A stretch of 64,000 nt of DNA, taken from Sulfolobales archaeon. Lineage in GTDB: Archaea; Thermoproteota; Thermoprotei_A; Sulfolobales; NBVN01. The stretch covers positions 248,001 to 312,000 of the forward strand of contig JAOAKQ010000001.1 in the NCBI GenBank assembly GCA_026419835.1, read 5' to 3'. The stretch's first letter is position 1. Each line of letters begins with the position of its first letter. A model generated the notes under the pieces. It was not told the origin of the DNA. It did no database searches and was given only the letters and a program-made list of their open reading frames with translations. The position numbers and the translations under genes were made by a program. Shown piece after piece: positions 26,851 to 34,392 of the stretch.

Positions 26851-28251
26851 CTAGCTACTCGGGGTTTTCAGTAGGAATACGAGTACTCTATAGTCCCACG
26901 CGCGGGAATCTCTTCCCGCACCTCCCTCATCTAGAACTAGGTCGAAGGAAACCCTGTAGTAGCCGTACTGGTGGGTACCCGCTCTAGCTAGAAAATCCTC
27001 TGAGTCCGCACTCGATAGGTAGAGCGTCACTACTACGGAGTTCCCCATAGCGTAAGCATACCTATCGAAAATCCTCCAGCTACTGGGGGACGGCTTCACC
27101 TCCACACGAGGGTGCCAAGCCCCCATAGCGTACCCATCGTCGTAGTTGTAGTGGGTTTCATGGTTCTCGCTATACATGATGTCCCACACGAATGCCGGTC
27201 TAGGTCCCTGAGCGTAGGAAATCAACGCTTTTGGATCGCAGACCTCCGCGTACTGGTTGTTACTGCAGCGCCAGCACCACAAACCAGCGCTGGAGAGATA
27301 GCGCACGCAGGTTACGCAAGTCTTCATTAGAGCGTTCTCAAAGAGCGTTCTATTTATAACCACCAGCACATTCCTACTGCGTTCGAGAGGTTCGAGCCTG
27401 TACTCAACCCTCATACCTACTTCAAAAAACCACCTGGAGTTCGGCGGATCATCGCACCAGAAAACACACTTACCTCTAGCCGTAGCGTACGCATTGAAGC
27501 AGTACTTAACGCCACCTCCGCTCATACACTCGCGGTAGTAGAGATACTCTCTATAGGGCACTTCACTAGCAGACCTACCTACCGGGAGGACATCTAGTAC
27601 GGGTCCATCGGAAGCGCACATTCTGTACGTAGCTACCCAGTGAGTTGAGTTCCATGAAAGGCTTACGTACAACAGGTTATCGTAGCAGTACCTAGTCAAA
27701 GACCCGGTTCTCCAAGTTACCGCAGGTCTATAGTGCGGATTGAGCTGGTACTGAGATATGTTTAGAGGAATGCCGCTCTCCACTACCGCTAGGTAGTCTT
27801 CTGGGTCTAGGTATCTAGCAAGTAGTGGTAGAAGCTTACTCGATATCTGCGCTTCGTAGAGTGCTGTATTGAGCCGCTCATCACTTAAGTCGTTCTCCAA
27901 GTCTACGAGGAGGTACCTACCTCCCTCCAGTAGGACCAGTATCTTGCTTTCATTCCACACGTCTACGGAGAATTCTCCGTCTACGACGAACTCACCACTC
28001 AATATTCTCACATTCTCTCTACTCACCGAGAGAACCGCTAGAACTCTTACTGGCGAAGAACTTCGGAGAACTACCGCTCCTCCTCCAAAAATCCACCGAA
28101 TATCAGCTGAATGCGCTCTAAGTAGCTCGCTTCGCACTTTTTCAAATACTTCAATGCTTTCTCGAGAAAACCTTAGGTGTGCTGATAGAAGTAGTAGAGA
28201 TACAGCGGCAATTAACACAGCGGCCGCTGCCGCTGAAGCGGACCCCCTCAA
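26851..28251 (-). CDS. Exported Cys-rich protein with N-terminal membrane segment
   Basis: 466 residues. A short positively charged start (MRGSAS) precedes a hydrophobic helix (about residues 8-25), resembling a class III (type IV pilin-like) signal. The remainder is extracytoplasmic, beta-rich, with over a dozen cysteines in pairs (CVFWCDD, CVTCVRY, CWRC), suggesting disulfides. No known domain was recognised. TTG 28251 overlaps the stop of the preceding small pilin-like gene (TTGA). Position next to the S-layer operon hints at a surface role. tRNA-Val lies just downstream. Confidence 0.65.
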   Translation of the reverse strand: MRGSASAAAAAVLIAAVSLLLLSAHLRFSRESIEVFEKVRSELLRAHSADIRWIFGGGAVVLRSSSPVRVLAVLSVSRENVRILSGEFVVDGEFSVDVWNESKILVLLEGGRYLLVDLENDLSDERLNTALYEAQISSKLLPLLARYLDPEDYLAVVESGIPLNISQYQLNPHYRPAVTWRTGSLTRYCYDNLLYVSLSWNSTHWVATYRMCASDGPVLDVLPVGRSASEVPYREYLYYRECMSGGGVKYCFNAYATARGKCVFWCDDPPNSRWFFEVGMRVEYRLEPLERSRNVLVVINRTLFENALMKTCVTCVRYLSSAGLWCWRCSNNQYAEVCDPKALISYAQGPRPAFVWDIMYSENHETHYNYDDGYAMGAWHPRVEVKPSPSSWRIFDRYAYAMGNSVVVTLYLSSADSEDFLARAGTHQYGYYRVSFDLVLDEGGAGRDSRAWDYRVLVFLLKTPSS

Positions 28252-28577
28252 CGAATCACCCTAACCGGTCTGATAACGTAGCTCGAAAACACTACCACCA
28301 TGTCTTCGCAGATAGCTCCAACCACAACCACTCCACGCGCTATCTTCAGCCTCTCGACGATGCCTAGACCGGGGCACACGAGGTCTACTTCGAGAACTCT
28401 ATCGTCCCAGCTCGCAATAACAGTTCTGTTGTAGACTAAGTAGGCGGATACTCTAGGAGGTGCTTCTAGCTTAATAGACGTTGTGGCTGAGTTAGCTACG
28501 CTCAGTAAGGTACTACCAATACTTAGAACGACTACTAGGAGAGCGAGTTCTACGTACAGACTCGATGTACCTCTAAT
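28248..28577 (-). CDS. Small pilin-like membrane protein, probable ATT start
   Basis: The frame ends with TGA 28250-28248 overlapping the next gene. It runs back to a TAG before 28590 and has no ATG, GTG or TTG at its N-terminus. Read from ATT 28577 it starts IRGTSSLYVELALLVVVL, parallel to the MRGSAS start of the gene that follows, with one hydrophobic helix and about 80 residues of exported beta-rich sequence. TATA-like TTTATATAG (28609-28601) places transcription start about 28580, so the mRNA would be leaderless at this ATT. Function unknown; perhaps a partner pseudopilin. Confidence 0.6.
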   Translation of the reverse strand: MRGTSSLYVELALLVVVLSIGSTLLSVANSATTSIKLEAPPRVSAYLVYNRTVIASWDDRVLEVDLVCPGLGIVERLKIARGVVVVGAICEDMVVVFSSYVIRPVRVIR

Positions 28578-28666
28578 ACTCTCAACCCAAGAATTCTAGG
28601 ACTATATAAAGAGTTCGAAGAACAGGCCTATTCTAGAGTGCTGGAGTGAGTACTTGTGTATTATTC

Positions 28667-28690
28667 TGTGTACACATATATACTTATGCG
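28667..28690 (+). promoter_or_regulatory. Palindrome TGTGTACACA and TATA-like box before the RHH genes
   Basis: A perfect 10-bp palindrome TGTGTACACA (28667-28676) overlaps an AT-rich CATATATACTTATG block (28674-28687) that can act as TATA box for the GTG at 28712. It shares the TGTGTAC half-site and the TACTTATG string with the S-layer promoter at 26621-26636. This is what an autoregulatory site of a ribbon-helix-helix dimer would look like, but no binding is shown. Confidence 0.45.
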
Positions 28691-28711
28691 TAAAGCCAGC
28701 TAGGTGGTTTA

Positions 28712-29287
28712 GTGTCTAGTAGGAGATTTGTAGCTCTACCTGAGAAGCTTCTATCTGAAGCCGTTAAGATCGCTGAGAAGATCGGCATTCCGTATACAGC
28801 GCTAATTGAGAAAATTCTATCTGAAGTACTTAAGGTACTTAAACACAAGAAGAATCTGCTCGAGTCTCTGTCTGCGATAGACGCTTTCGACGATATTAGG
28901 AGATTGAGTGGTATGGTTCTACCAGTGAGCGTCGCGAAGGAGTTACTGAAGGAGTTGGACCGCGAGAAGCTGTCTAGAGTATGTCGAGAACTAGATAGAA
29001 TGGCCTCTTGGTACGCTGAGCTAGGTAAGGTCAAGAGGTCAGTAAATCCCACCGAGATAGGTACTTCCCTCACGCTCTGGATTCCCGGAGTTAACGTGGA
29101 TGTCGTTAGAGAGGGGGAGGACAGCTATAAGTTCGTCGTTAGTTCAGTTAACTTCACCGAGGAACTACTAGAGCTTTCTAGGTGTATAGCCGAGGGACTG
29201 GTCAGAGGCTACGGTTTAGATAGCTACGAGCTCCACGCAGAGCCCTCGGTCCTAGTTCTGAGGGTAGGTGGTTTAAGTGAGGAGTAG
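28712..29287 (+). CDS. Ribbon-helix-helix-like DNA-binding protein (first of a pair)
   Basis: 191 residues. The first 45 look like a ribbon-helix-helix domain: a short strand RRFVALP followed by two helices (KLLSEAVKIAEKIG and PYTALIEKILSEVL). A helical middle and a C-terminal alpha/beta part end in the strand SVLVLRVGGL. The rest matches no family I know. The start is GTG 28712 after an AGGTGG ribosome site. It overlaps the next gene by 11 bases and is divergent from the pilin-like pair. It probably regulates transcription of nearby surface genes. Confidence 0.55.
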   Translation: MSSRRFVALPEKLLSEAVKIAEKIGIPYTALIEKILSEVLKVLKHKKNLLESLSAIDAFDDIRRLSGMVLPVSVAKELLKELDREKLSRVCRELDRMASWYAELGKVKRSVNPTEIGTSLTLWIPGVNVDVVREGEDSYKFVVSSVNFTEELLELSRCIAEGLVRGYGLDSYELHAEPSVLVLRVGGLSEE

Positions 29288-29771
29288 GAGGACTCTAGGT
29301 GTTGATCTAGAGCTAGCTGAAGAGCTAAAGAAGATAGCTAGGTCTAGAGGTATGAGTCTAGCCAGCTACTTGAGGATGCTATTCGAAGAGGTCATTAATA
29401 CGGAGAGAAGCGGCTACTTCGCTCCGGGAGTTCTAAGAGAGAAGAGGGTGGAGTTGGCGCTCACAAAACTCGGGTTCTCCTACGTACCTCTAGAGCTGCT
29501 AGACGCTCAATCGCTCACACCAGAGTACGCAGAAGCTCTAGGAGTGAAGCTAGCTACGGTGATTAGCGAACTAGGCATCAACTGCGAAGAGGTGATCGAG
29601 AAGATATCCCTAAGCAATGGGATAGGCGTACTCCAAGAAAACACCGTAATTCTCATCCCCTCATCGGGACCGAAGGAAATTCTGAGGCGATTTCTCGTAG
29701 GTTTAGCCAGGGGAAGCTCTCTCAGGATCTCGGCGACGGGCAGTCTCGTTATAGTAAGAACTTCGAGATAA
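29277..29771 (+). CDS. Ribbon-helix-helix-like DNA-binding protein (second of a pair)
   Basis: 164 residues with the same layout as its upstream neighbour: an RHH-like start (RTLGVDLELAEELKKIARSR, then GMSLASYLRMLFEEVI), a helical middle and a C-terminal section ending in a strand (GSLVIVRTS). The two are probably diverged paralogues that could form a heterodimer. GTG 29277 overlaps the first gene, implying translational coupling. Specific function unknown. Confidence 0.55.
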   Translation: MRSRRTLGVDLELAEELKKIARSRGMSLASYLRMLFEEVINTERSGYFAPGVLREKRVELALTKLGFSYVPLELLDAQSLTPEYAEALGVKLATVISELGINCEEVIEKISLSNGIGVLQENTVILIPSSGPKEILRRFLVGLARGSSLRISATGSLVIVRTSR

Positions 29772-29848
29772 TCTCGGTACCCCCGGCTCACTTTCCTTGA
29801 ATAGACTGCGGAATTTTGTAGGTAGCTGAAACTAAAGGAGGGGGCTCC

Positions 29849-30240
29849 GTGTCTTCGAAGTACAGCTACGTAGATTGGGGAACACTCCACAGCCTAGTAG
29901 CTAAGCTAGCTCTAGCTGTAAACAGGAACTACATCCCACAGGTTATCGTCGGAGCTCTTAGGGGTGGGTATGTTGTTGCTAGACTGCTCTCCGACTTCTT
30001 GGATATAGAGGAGCTAGCTGTAATCGGAGTTAGATTCTATAAGGGCGTTGGCGAGGAGGTGAGAAGCCCGTGATAACCGTTCCGGTAGTTCACGACGCTA
30101 GAAGTAAGGACGTCCTGGTAGTAGATGATGTTGCTGATACCGGTAGAACTCCGGAGACGGGTTGGTGGTAGGAGGAGGATACCGCAACGTGAAGTTGAGC
30201 GTTCAATGGGAATCGTTAGACCAGATGTGAGTAAACTAGT
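29849..30240 (+). pseudogene. Purine/xanthine phosphoribosyltransferase remnant (gpt-like)
   Basis: GTG 29849 opens a frame with PQVIVGALRGGYVVARLLSDFL, typical of archaeal xanthine/hypoxanthine phosphoribosyltransferases, but it stops at 30073. The continuation is in another frame: GEKPVITVPV ... VLVVDDVADTGRTPE, the PRPP-binding loop, then a second stop around 30167 with traces in a third frame (ETVGGRRR). At least two frameshifts are required and the usual C-terminal aromatic end is missing. It is best read as a decaying gene. Sequencing errors could explain one frameshift, less easily all. Confidence 0.75.
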
Positions 30241-31335
30241 TCAGCAAATTCTAGGTGTGAGTAGCGGGGATGGCTCAACTAGAGTGTAGCCACCTATCTC
30301 AGTTCTAGCTACGACCCTACCCCTCAGGAACTCTATCGATGGCTCGACGACTTCTCCAACCACGGAAGCATCGGGATACCCGAGACTGCGCACGAGTTCC
30401 AGAACCTCCGGGTAGACCTCTCTCGGCACGGCGAGAACGGCTACTCCTTCAGATGCTGAGTTAATTGGGTCTACCCCGAGTAGCTCCAGGAACTTTCTCG
30501 TGGGTTCGCGAACCGGTATGGAGTCTCTATCCACCACCACAGCTAGGTCGGTTCCTCTAACCCACTCGTACAGAACCGATGCGAGACCTCCTCGAGTAGG
30601 GTCTCTCGCTGCGTGAATAAGCTCCCCGAACTTGCCTATCAGCGGGAGCATTAGGTCGTGTAGAGGCCTCGCATCGCTAGCAAGACCGACGACCTTATCT
30701 AGTAGACCTAGCTGAGCGGCCGCTATAACAGCTCCGTGGTCCGCTATAGGTCCTGAAACTATCACCACGTCGCCAGCTCTTATCCTACGGTCTATTAGGG
30801 GGTTCCTAGTTAGCCCTATACCGGATGATGTAACTACGATGCCGTCTATAGAGCCCTTGGGCATCACCTTAAAGTCCCCCCCGACTACGTAGGCACCCGC
30901 TAGGGCGGCCGTAGATGCGAACGACTCGACCACCTCCTCAACTAGGCTCTCGCTAACCCCCTCTTCAACCACTATAGCATCGACAAGTGCTAGGGGCTTC
31001 GCACCCATCATTAAGAGGTCGTTTATGGTTCCGGAGGCCGCTAGCTTCCCTATATCACCCCCGGGGAACTTCGGGGGTTTCACCGTGTATGAGTCTATCG
31101 TGAAAACTAGGTACGTACCTCCACCTATGTCTATAGCGGCACCATCGTCCATGTAGTCCAGTCCGTAGCCTCCGGGAGTGCTTCGCACGCTCGGCGGTAT
31201 CTTAGCGGCTATGTACTTAGCTATGAACTCAGACATCTCCAAACCTCCAGCTCCGTGCTCTATTCTAATCACACTAAATCCCACACTAGCAGAAGTCTCG
31301 CGCGTAATAAGTTTTGATGTAGAAAATCCGTCCAC
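30241..31335 (-). CDS. hypE: [NiFe]-hydrogenase maturation protein HypE
   Basis: HypE dehydrates the S-carbamoylated C-terminal Cys to a thiocyanate that donates CN to the NiFe centre. The family features are present: IEHGAGGLEMSEF, DDGAAIDIG, GTINDLLMMGAKPLAL, VVGGDFKVMPKG, ARDPTRGGLASVLYEW and the C-terminal PRIC with the modified Cys as last residue. Length (364) is slightly above the norm because of a 25-residue N-terminal extension. Other hyp genes and hydrogenase are not in this window. The gene follows a wHTH regulator on the same strand after 25 bases. Confidence 0.93.
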   Translation of the reverse strand: MDGFSTSKLITRETSASVGFSVIRIEHGAGGLEMSEFIAKYIAAKIPPSVRSTPGGYGLDYMDDGAAIDIGGGTYLVFTIDSYTVKPPKFPGGDIGKLAASGTINDLLMMGAKPLALVDAIVVEEGVSESLVEEVVESFASTAALAGAYVVGGDFKVMPKGSIDGIVVTSSGIGLTRNPLIDRRIRAGDVVIVSGPIADHGAVIAAAQLGLLDKVVGLASDARPLHDLMLPLIGKFGELIHAARDPTRGGLASVLYEWVRGTDLAVVVDRDSIPVREPTRKFLELLGVDPINSASEGVAVLAVPREVYPEVLELVRSLGYPDASVVGEVVEPSIEFLRGRVVARTEIGGYTLVEPSPLLTPRIC

Positions 31336-31360
31336 TATCGCAGCTTCGAAGAGAGCTTGA

Positions 31361-31981
31361 CTAGGGGTCCAGAATCTTCAGCACTGCGTTTACTAGAGCT
31401 TTAGCGCAGGTTCCCCCGTTTCTGTAGCATATTGAGAGCACCAGTACGTCATCCTCACTACAGCTTCTAACAGCTATATCTCTAAGAACTCCCTCAGCTT
31501 TCTCCAAGCCACCACTTACAGGCATTACTGGAGTTTCGCCGCAGTATATTATGATAGCTCCCTCAGCCCCCTCTCTAACTACCTGGTCTCTCAGTTTTAG
31601 GTAACCTATCTTCTCGCTAAGCTCTCTAAACTTCCTCAATACCGCTCCGTAGGCTTCACAGCTACCGCATAGAGACCCTACGTCTACCGGGCCGAGGAGG
31701 TCTACTACCTGCTTTAGATACTCAACCACCTCCCTACCTTCTTCAGTTAGAAGTACTCCGGCAGCTCTATCCACATCTACGAGCCCTCCCAGCTTCATTC
31801 TCCTAACTAGAGTTTTCACCGATGCCTCACCCAGTGAGAGGCGTTTTGCGAGCGCTAACCTACCGATAGGTGCCTCTAGGTAGAGGCTCACTAAAGCCGC
31901 GTACACGTGGTAGACCTCGAATGAAGGTCTAACACCACCAACTGGCTCGGAAACCTTCTTCAACTTACTCAGTAGGCTCAT
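31361..31981 (-). CDS. Winged-helix regulator with DUF4443-type C-terminal domain
   Basis: 206 residues. The N-terminal 90 form a winged helix-turn-helix (GRLALAKRLSLGEASVKTLVRRMKLGGLVDV ... LLTEEGREVV). The C-terminal part contains CGSCEAYG and a VLVLSICYRN strand as in archaeal DUF4443 proteins. The stop lies 25 bases before hypE and the start overlaps the phosphoesterase by four bases (ATGA), so the three form one transcript. Cys residues may bind metal. Its target is unknown. Confidence 0.65.
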   Translation of the reverse strand: MSLLSKLKKVSEPVGGVRPSFEVYHVYAALVSLYLEAPIGRLALAKRLSLGEASVKTLVRRMKLGGLVDVDRAAGVLLTEEGREVVEYLKQVVDLLGPVDVGSLCGSCEAYGAVLRKFRELSEKIGYLKLRDQVVREGAEGAIIIYCGETPVMPVSGGLEKAEGVLRDIAVRSCSEDDVLVLSICYRNGGTCAKALVNAVLKILDP

Positions 31982-32724
31982 CGCTTAGAGTCCCCGCTAG
32001 CTCGAAGCAGTCTAGCCCTGGGAGCTACGGTTAAGTAGGTTACACTCTTTCTAGCCGGTAGGGATACGTTGTACACCCTAGTTAAACCTATCGTGGTCTC
32101 GGTTACCGTAGCGTTGTGCGCGTGTGCGTGAATAGCTAGATCGGGCTTAGTCTCCCGTATCACCTCCTCCAGATGCCTGCAGCCCATGTACGGGTATATC
32201 TTCTCAGGCTCACCTCTAATCGTCTGGTACGTTGGAGCGTAGTGGGTTAGGAGCACTGTTACGTCGGCCACCCTATTAACTTCCTCGATGAGCTTTCTCA
32301 GAACTCCAACTCTCCTCCTGTACACACTCTCGAGCTGGGGCATGTTCTTACTCTGCCAGTAGGTTAGTTTATCGAGAGATCCCCTACTACCAACAATTCC
32401 TATGGGGATGCTCCCCGCCTTCAGAACCGTTACCGAATCGTTCAACCATACTACGTAGTTGAAGTTCTTAATTAGGTAGTCCTCTACTTCGTGGTACTCG
32501 TCGTTACCGAAAACCGAGACTACTGGGACGTCCTTAAATCTCGATGTTACCTCTCTCAACACCAGCTCCATACCGCTGACATCCCCTCTATCAATAATAT
32601 CGCCAGCTAGGAGAATTGCGTGAATATCGTCTGGTGGAACAGTTCTTAGAGAAGCTCTTAGAATACCGAGATGCTGAACTCCGTGAACATCTCCGAAAGC
32701 CAGTAACCTCGCTATTGAAGCCAT
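31978..32724 (-). CDS. Calcineurin-like metallophosphoesterase
   Basis: A 248-residue metal-dependent phosphoesterase with all five blocks: GDVH, GDIIDRGD, GNDEYH, a VLLTHYAP segment and HAHAHN. These ligand two metals and the phosphate. Substrates in archaeal members range from cyclic nucleotides to diesters and cannot be told from sequence. It heads the operon with the wHTH regulator and hypE. The start is ATG 32724, with TTTTTAAG (32758-32751) as possible TATA box. Confidence 0.85.
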   Translation of the reverse strand: MASIARLLAFGDVHGVQHLGILRASLRTVPPDDIHAILLAGDIIDRGDVSGMELVLREVTSRFKDVPVVSVFGNDEYHEVEDYLIKNFNYVVWLNDSVTVLKAGSIPIGIVGSRGSLDKLTYWQSKNMPQLESVYRRRVGVLRKLIEEVNRVADVTVLLTHYAPTYQTIRGEPEKIYPYMGCRHLEEVIRETKPDLAIHAHAHNATVTETTIGLTRVYNVSLPARKSVTYLTVAPRARLLRASGDSKR

Positions 32725-32779
32725 GCTCCCTCTTCATAAGCAGTGTAAAGCTTAAAAACAGTGCGTAAAGTCCTCGAGG

Positions 32780-33004
32780 GTGCTGCCGCTGGTTAAGCTA
32801 GTTGGAGCTAACGCAGGCGGGCACGTAGGGTGGGCTACTAAGAGGTGCAGGATATGCTCTAAGAGTCTAGTAGTTGGTGAAGACACTGTATACCAGTGCT
32901 CCAACTGCTCCACTAAGTACGGTGCCTACTTCTGCTCGAGCGACACTAAAGTGCTTCACCACAGATGCCCCTACTGCAAGCAGCCGCTAGAACCCGCTGT
33001 TTAG
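32780..33004 (+). CDS. Small zinc-binding (RING/zinc-ribbon-like) protein
   Basis: 74 residues with eight potential zinc ligands: CRICSKSL, CSNCSTKYG, CSSD ... HHRCPYCKQPL. The CxxC/CxxC/C...HHxC/CxxC pattern resembles a RING-like or double zinc knuckle. The GTG start at 32780 gives a short hydrophobic beginning. It lies directly upstream of the asparagine-synthase-like gene and may be cotranscribed with it. The function is unknown. Confidence 0.6.
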   Translation: MLPLVKLVGANAGGHVGWATKRCRICSKSLVVGEDTVYQCSNCSTKYGAYFCSSDTKVLHHRCPYCKQPLEPAV

Positions 33005-33049
33005 TAACCCCAGGTCCTTAACCACGCTTCGCCTAGGTGGAGTCTTCTA

Positions 33050-33880
33050 ATTGGGAGAGCTAAGCTAGGGTGCTCGCAACTGAATTACAGCGCCAGCGGG
33101 AACCGGCTAGAGAGAGAAAAAGTTCAGTGTTTTTACTACGTTCGGAAAGTAGTTGATGCGGTTGCGGAAGTTCTCTATAGAGAAAAGCCCGACTGCATAG
33201 CGCTAAGCGGTGGAGTAGACACCAGCTTACTAGCTGCCGTAGCTACGGCGATCGGTGTTAAGCTTAGAGCCTACACAGCCGTATACAGAGAAGGTATTCC
33301 GAAAGACCTACCGTACGCAGAGTTCGTAGCCAGGAAGCTGGGGCTAGAGCTGAGATACGTACTCCTAGACCGAGGAGCAGCTGAGTACGCAGCTAGTAAA
33401 GTAGTGGAGTGCCTAGGAACTGAGAGCATTAACACCTACAGTGATGGAGGTTGTGTTGAAATAAGAAACGACGTAGTGTTCTACAGTGTCCTCCAGGAAG
33501 CTCAGCGAGACGGGTGCTTGCGTACAGTTGTTGGATCCGGGGGTGACGAGGCTTTCGCCGGCTACGGCTTCATGCTCAAATTACCTAGCTCAGAGCTAGA
33601 TAGAGCTATACGTAGAATGATCGACGGAAGGTTCCCGGAAGTTCAGATAGCTAGATGCCTCGGCCTAGTGGTTGTAGCTCCCTACCTAGACCCAAAGGTC
33701 GTTGAAGTAGCCCTAAGAATCCCGGTGGACTGTCTAAGAACTACGCAGATGCTCGGAAAGGAGGTTCTTAGAGCTGCACTAGAGGAACTAGGCTTCTACC
33801 CAGTAGCCACCAGACCCAAGACACCGGCAGAGGAAGGTTCTGGAACGAAGTCCTTCTGTAGGTCCATATACGATACTTAG
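33050..33880 (+). CDS. Asparagine-synthase-like PP-loop ATPase, probable ATT start
   Basis: PP-loop motif IALSGGVDTSLLAA (about residues 48-61 from ATT) and the later VVGSGGDEAFAGYG block match the synthetase domain of AsnB; the glutaminase domain is absent, and the protein ends with RPKTPAEEGSGTKSF as stand-alone archaeal members do. The first canonical in-frame start is GTG 33404, downstream of the PP-loop, and the upstream stop is at 33005. ATT 33050 lies eight bases after AGGTGGA, a ribosome site of the form used by neighbours. Substrate unknown; small PP-loop ATPases adenylate carboxyl or amide groups. Confidence 0.75.
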   Translation: MGRAKLGCSQLNYSASGNRLEREKVQCFYYVRKVVDAVAEVLYREKPDCIALSGGVDTSLLAAVATAIGVKLRAYTAVYREGIPKDLPYAEFVARKLGLELRYVLLDRGAAEYAASKVVECLGTESINTYSDGGCVEIRNDVVFYSVLQEAQRDGCLRTVVGSGGDEAFAGYGFMLKLPSSELDRAIRRMIDGRFPEVQIARCLGLVVVAPYLDPKVVEVALRIPVDCLRTTQMLGKEVLRAALEELGFYPVATRPKTPAEEGSGTKSFCRSIYDT

Positions 33881-33978
33881 CTTTCAGTTCTATCGTTTAG
33901 ATTCTTCTATGTTTTATTATCTGAGGATTTATAAGTTTTATCTTGGGAGTAGTCTACATAGAAGGCCACCTGAAGTAA

Positions 33979-34324
33979 ATGGAGAGAATAGTCGGTAGAG
34001 TCGGTACTAAACTCGTCGAACCTTTATGGAGGCGGGACCCTACGGACCTATTATGTGAATTATGCGAAGAAGTAACATCCAGAGTTGAACTTCTCTTAAT
34101 AGGTTCTCTAAAATCTATTAGAGAGTAGTCAGGTAGCGCTATATCTCGCGAAAAATGTGGACCTCTTCATCAATTCCATGAAGAAGTTGGAGTTAGACCT
34201 GCTGGGGGAGCGAGGCGAGTACCACACACTCGTACTCAGCAGCTCTCTCCATAGGTCGAAGCTTTCAGTTAAAGTAGTTGGCGCTCTAGAGTACGGCGAT
34301 TACGAGATCCTGGTGGCCGGGTAG
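33979..34324 (+). pseudogene. Truncated, frameshifted dph6 (diphthine-ammonia ligase) remnant
   Basis: A 49-codon ORF (33979-34128) contains LVEPLWRRDPTDLL, matching the mid-region of the Dph6/MJ0570 ATP-pyrophosphatases. After its stop another frame (about 34155-34324) reads LLGERGEYHTLVLSSSL and ends YEILVAG, matching the C-terminal GERGEFHTLV block of the same family. The N-terminal PP-loop half is not found upstream, and the two parts are out of frame. The gene that makes diphthamide would have to be elsewhere. Confidence 0.7.
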
Positions 34325-34352
34325 AGAAGCTAGACTTCAAATCGAGTATGTT

Positions 34353-34361
34353 CTATATATT
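34353..34361 (+). promoter_or_regulatory. TATA box of the cobamide operon
   Basis: CTATATATT lies 32-40 bases before the TTG start of cobT. Transcription would begin near 34383, leaving a leader of only about ten bases and no recognisable ribosome site, as in leaderless archaeal mRNAs. No riboswitch-like structure fits in this space. Confidence 0.6.
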
Positions 34362-34392
34362 TGGATAGCCTATACATACGGCTGGATCCGCG

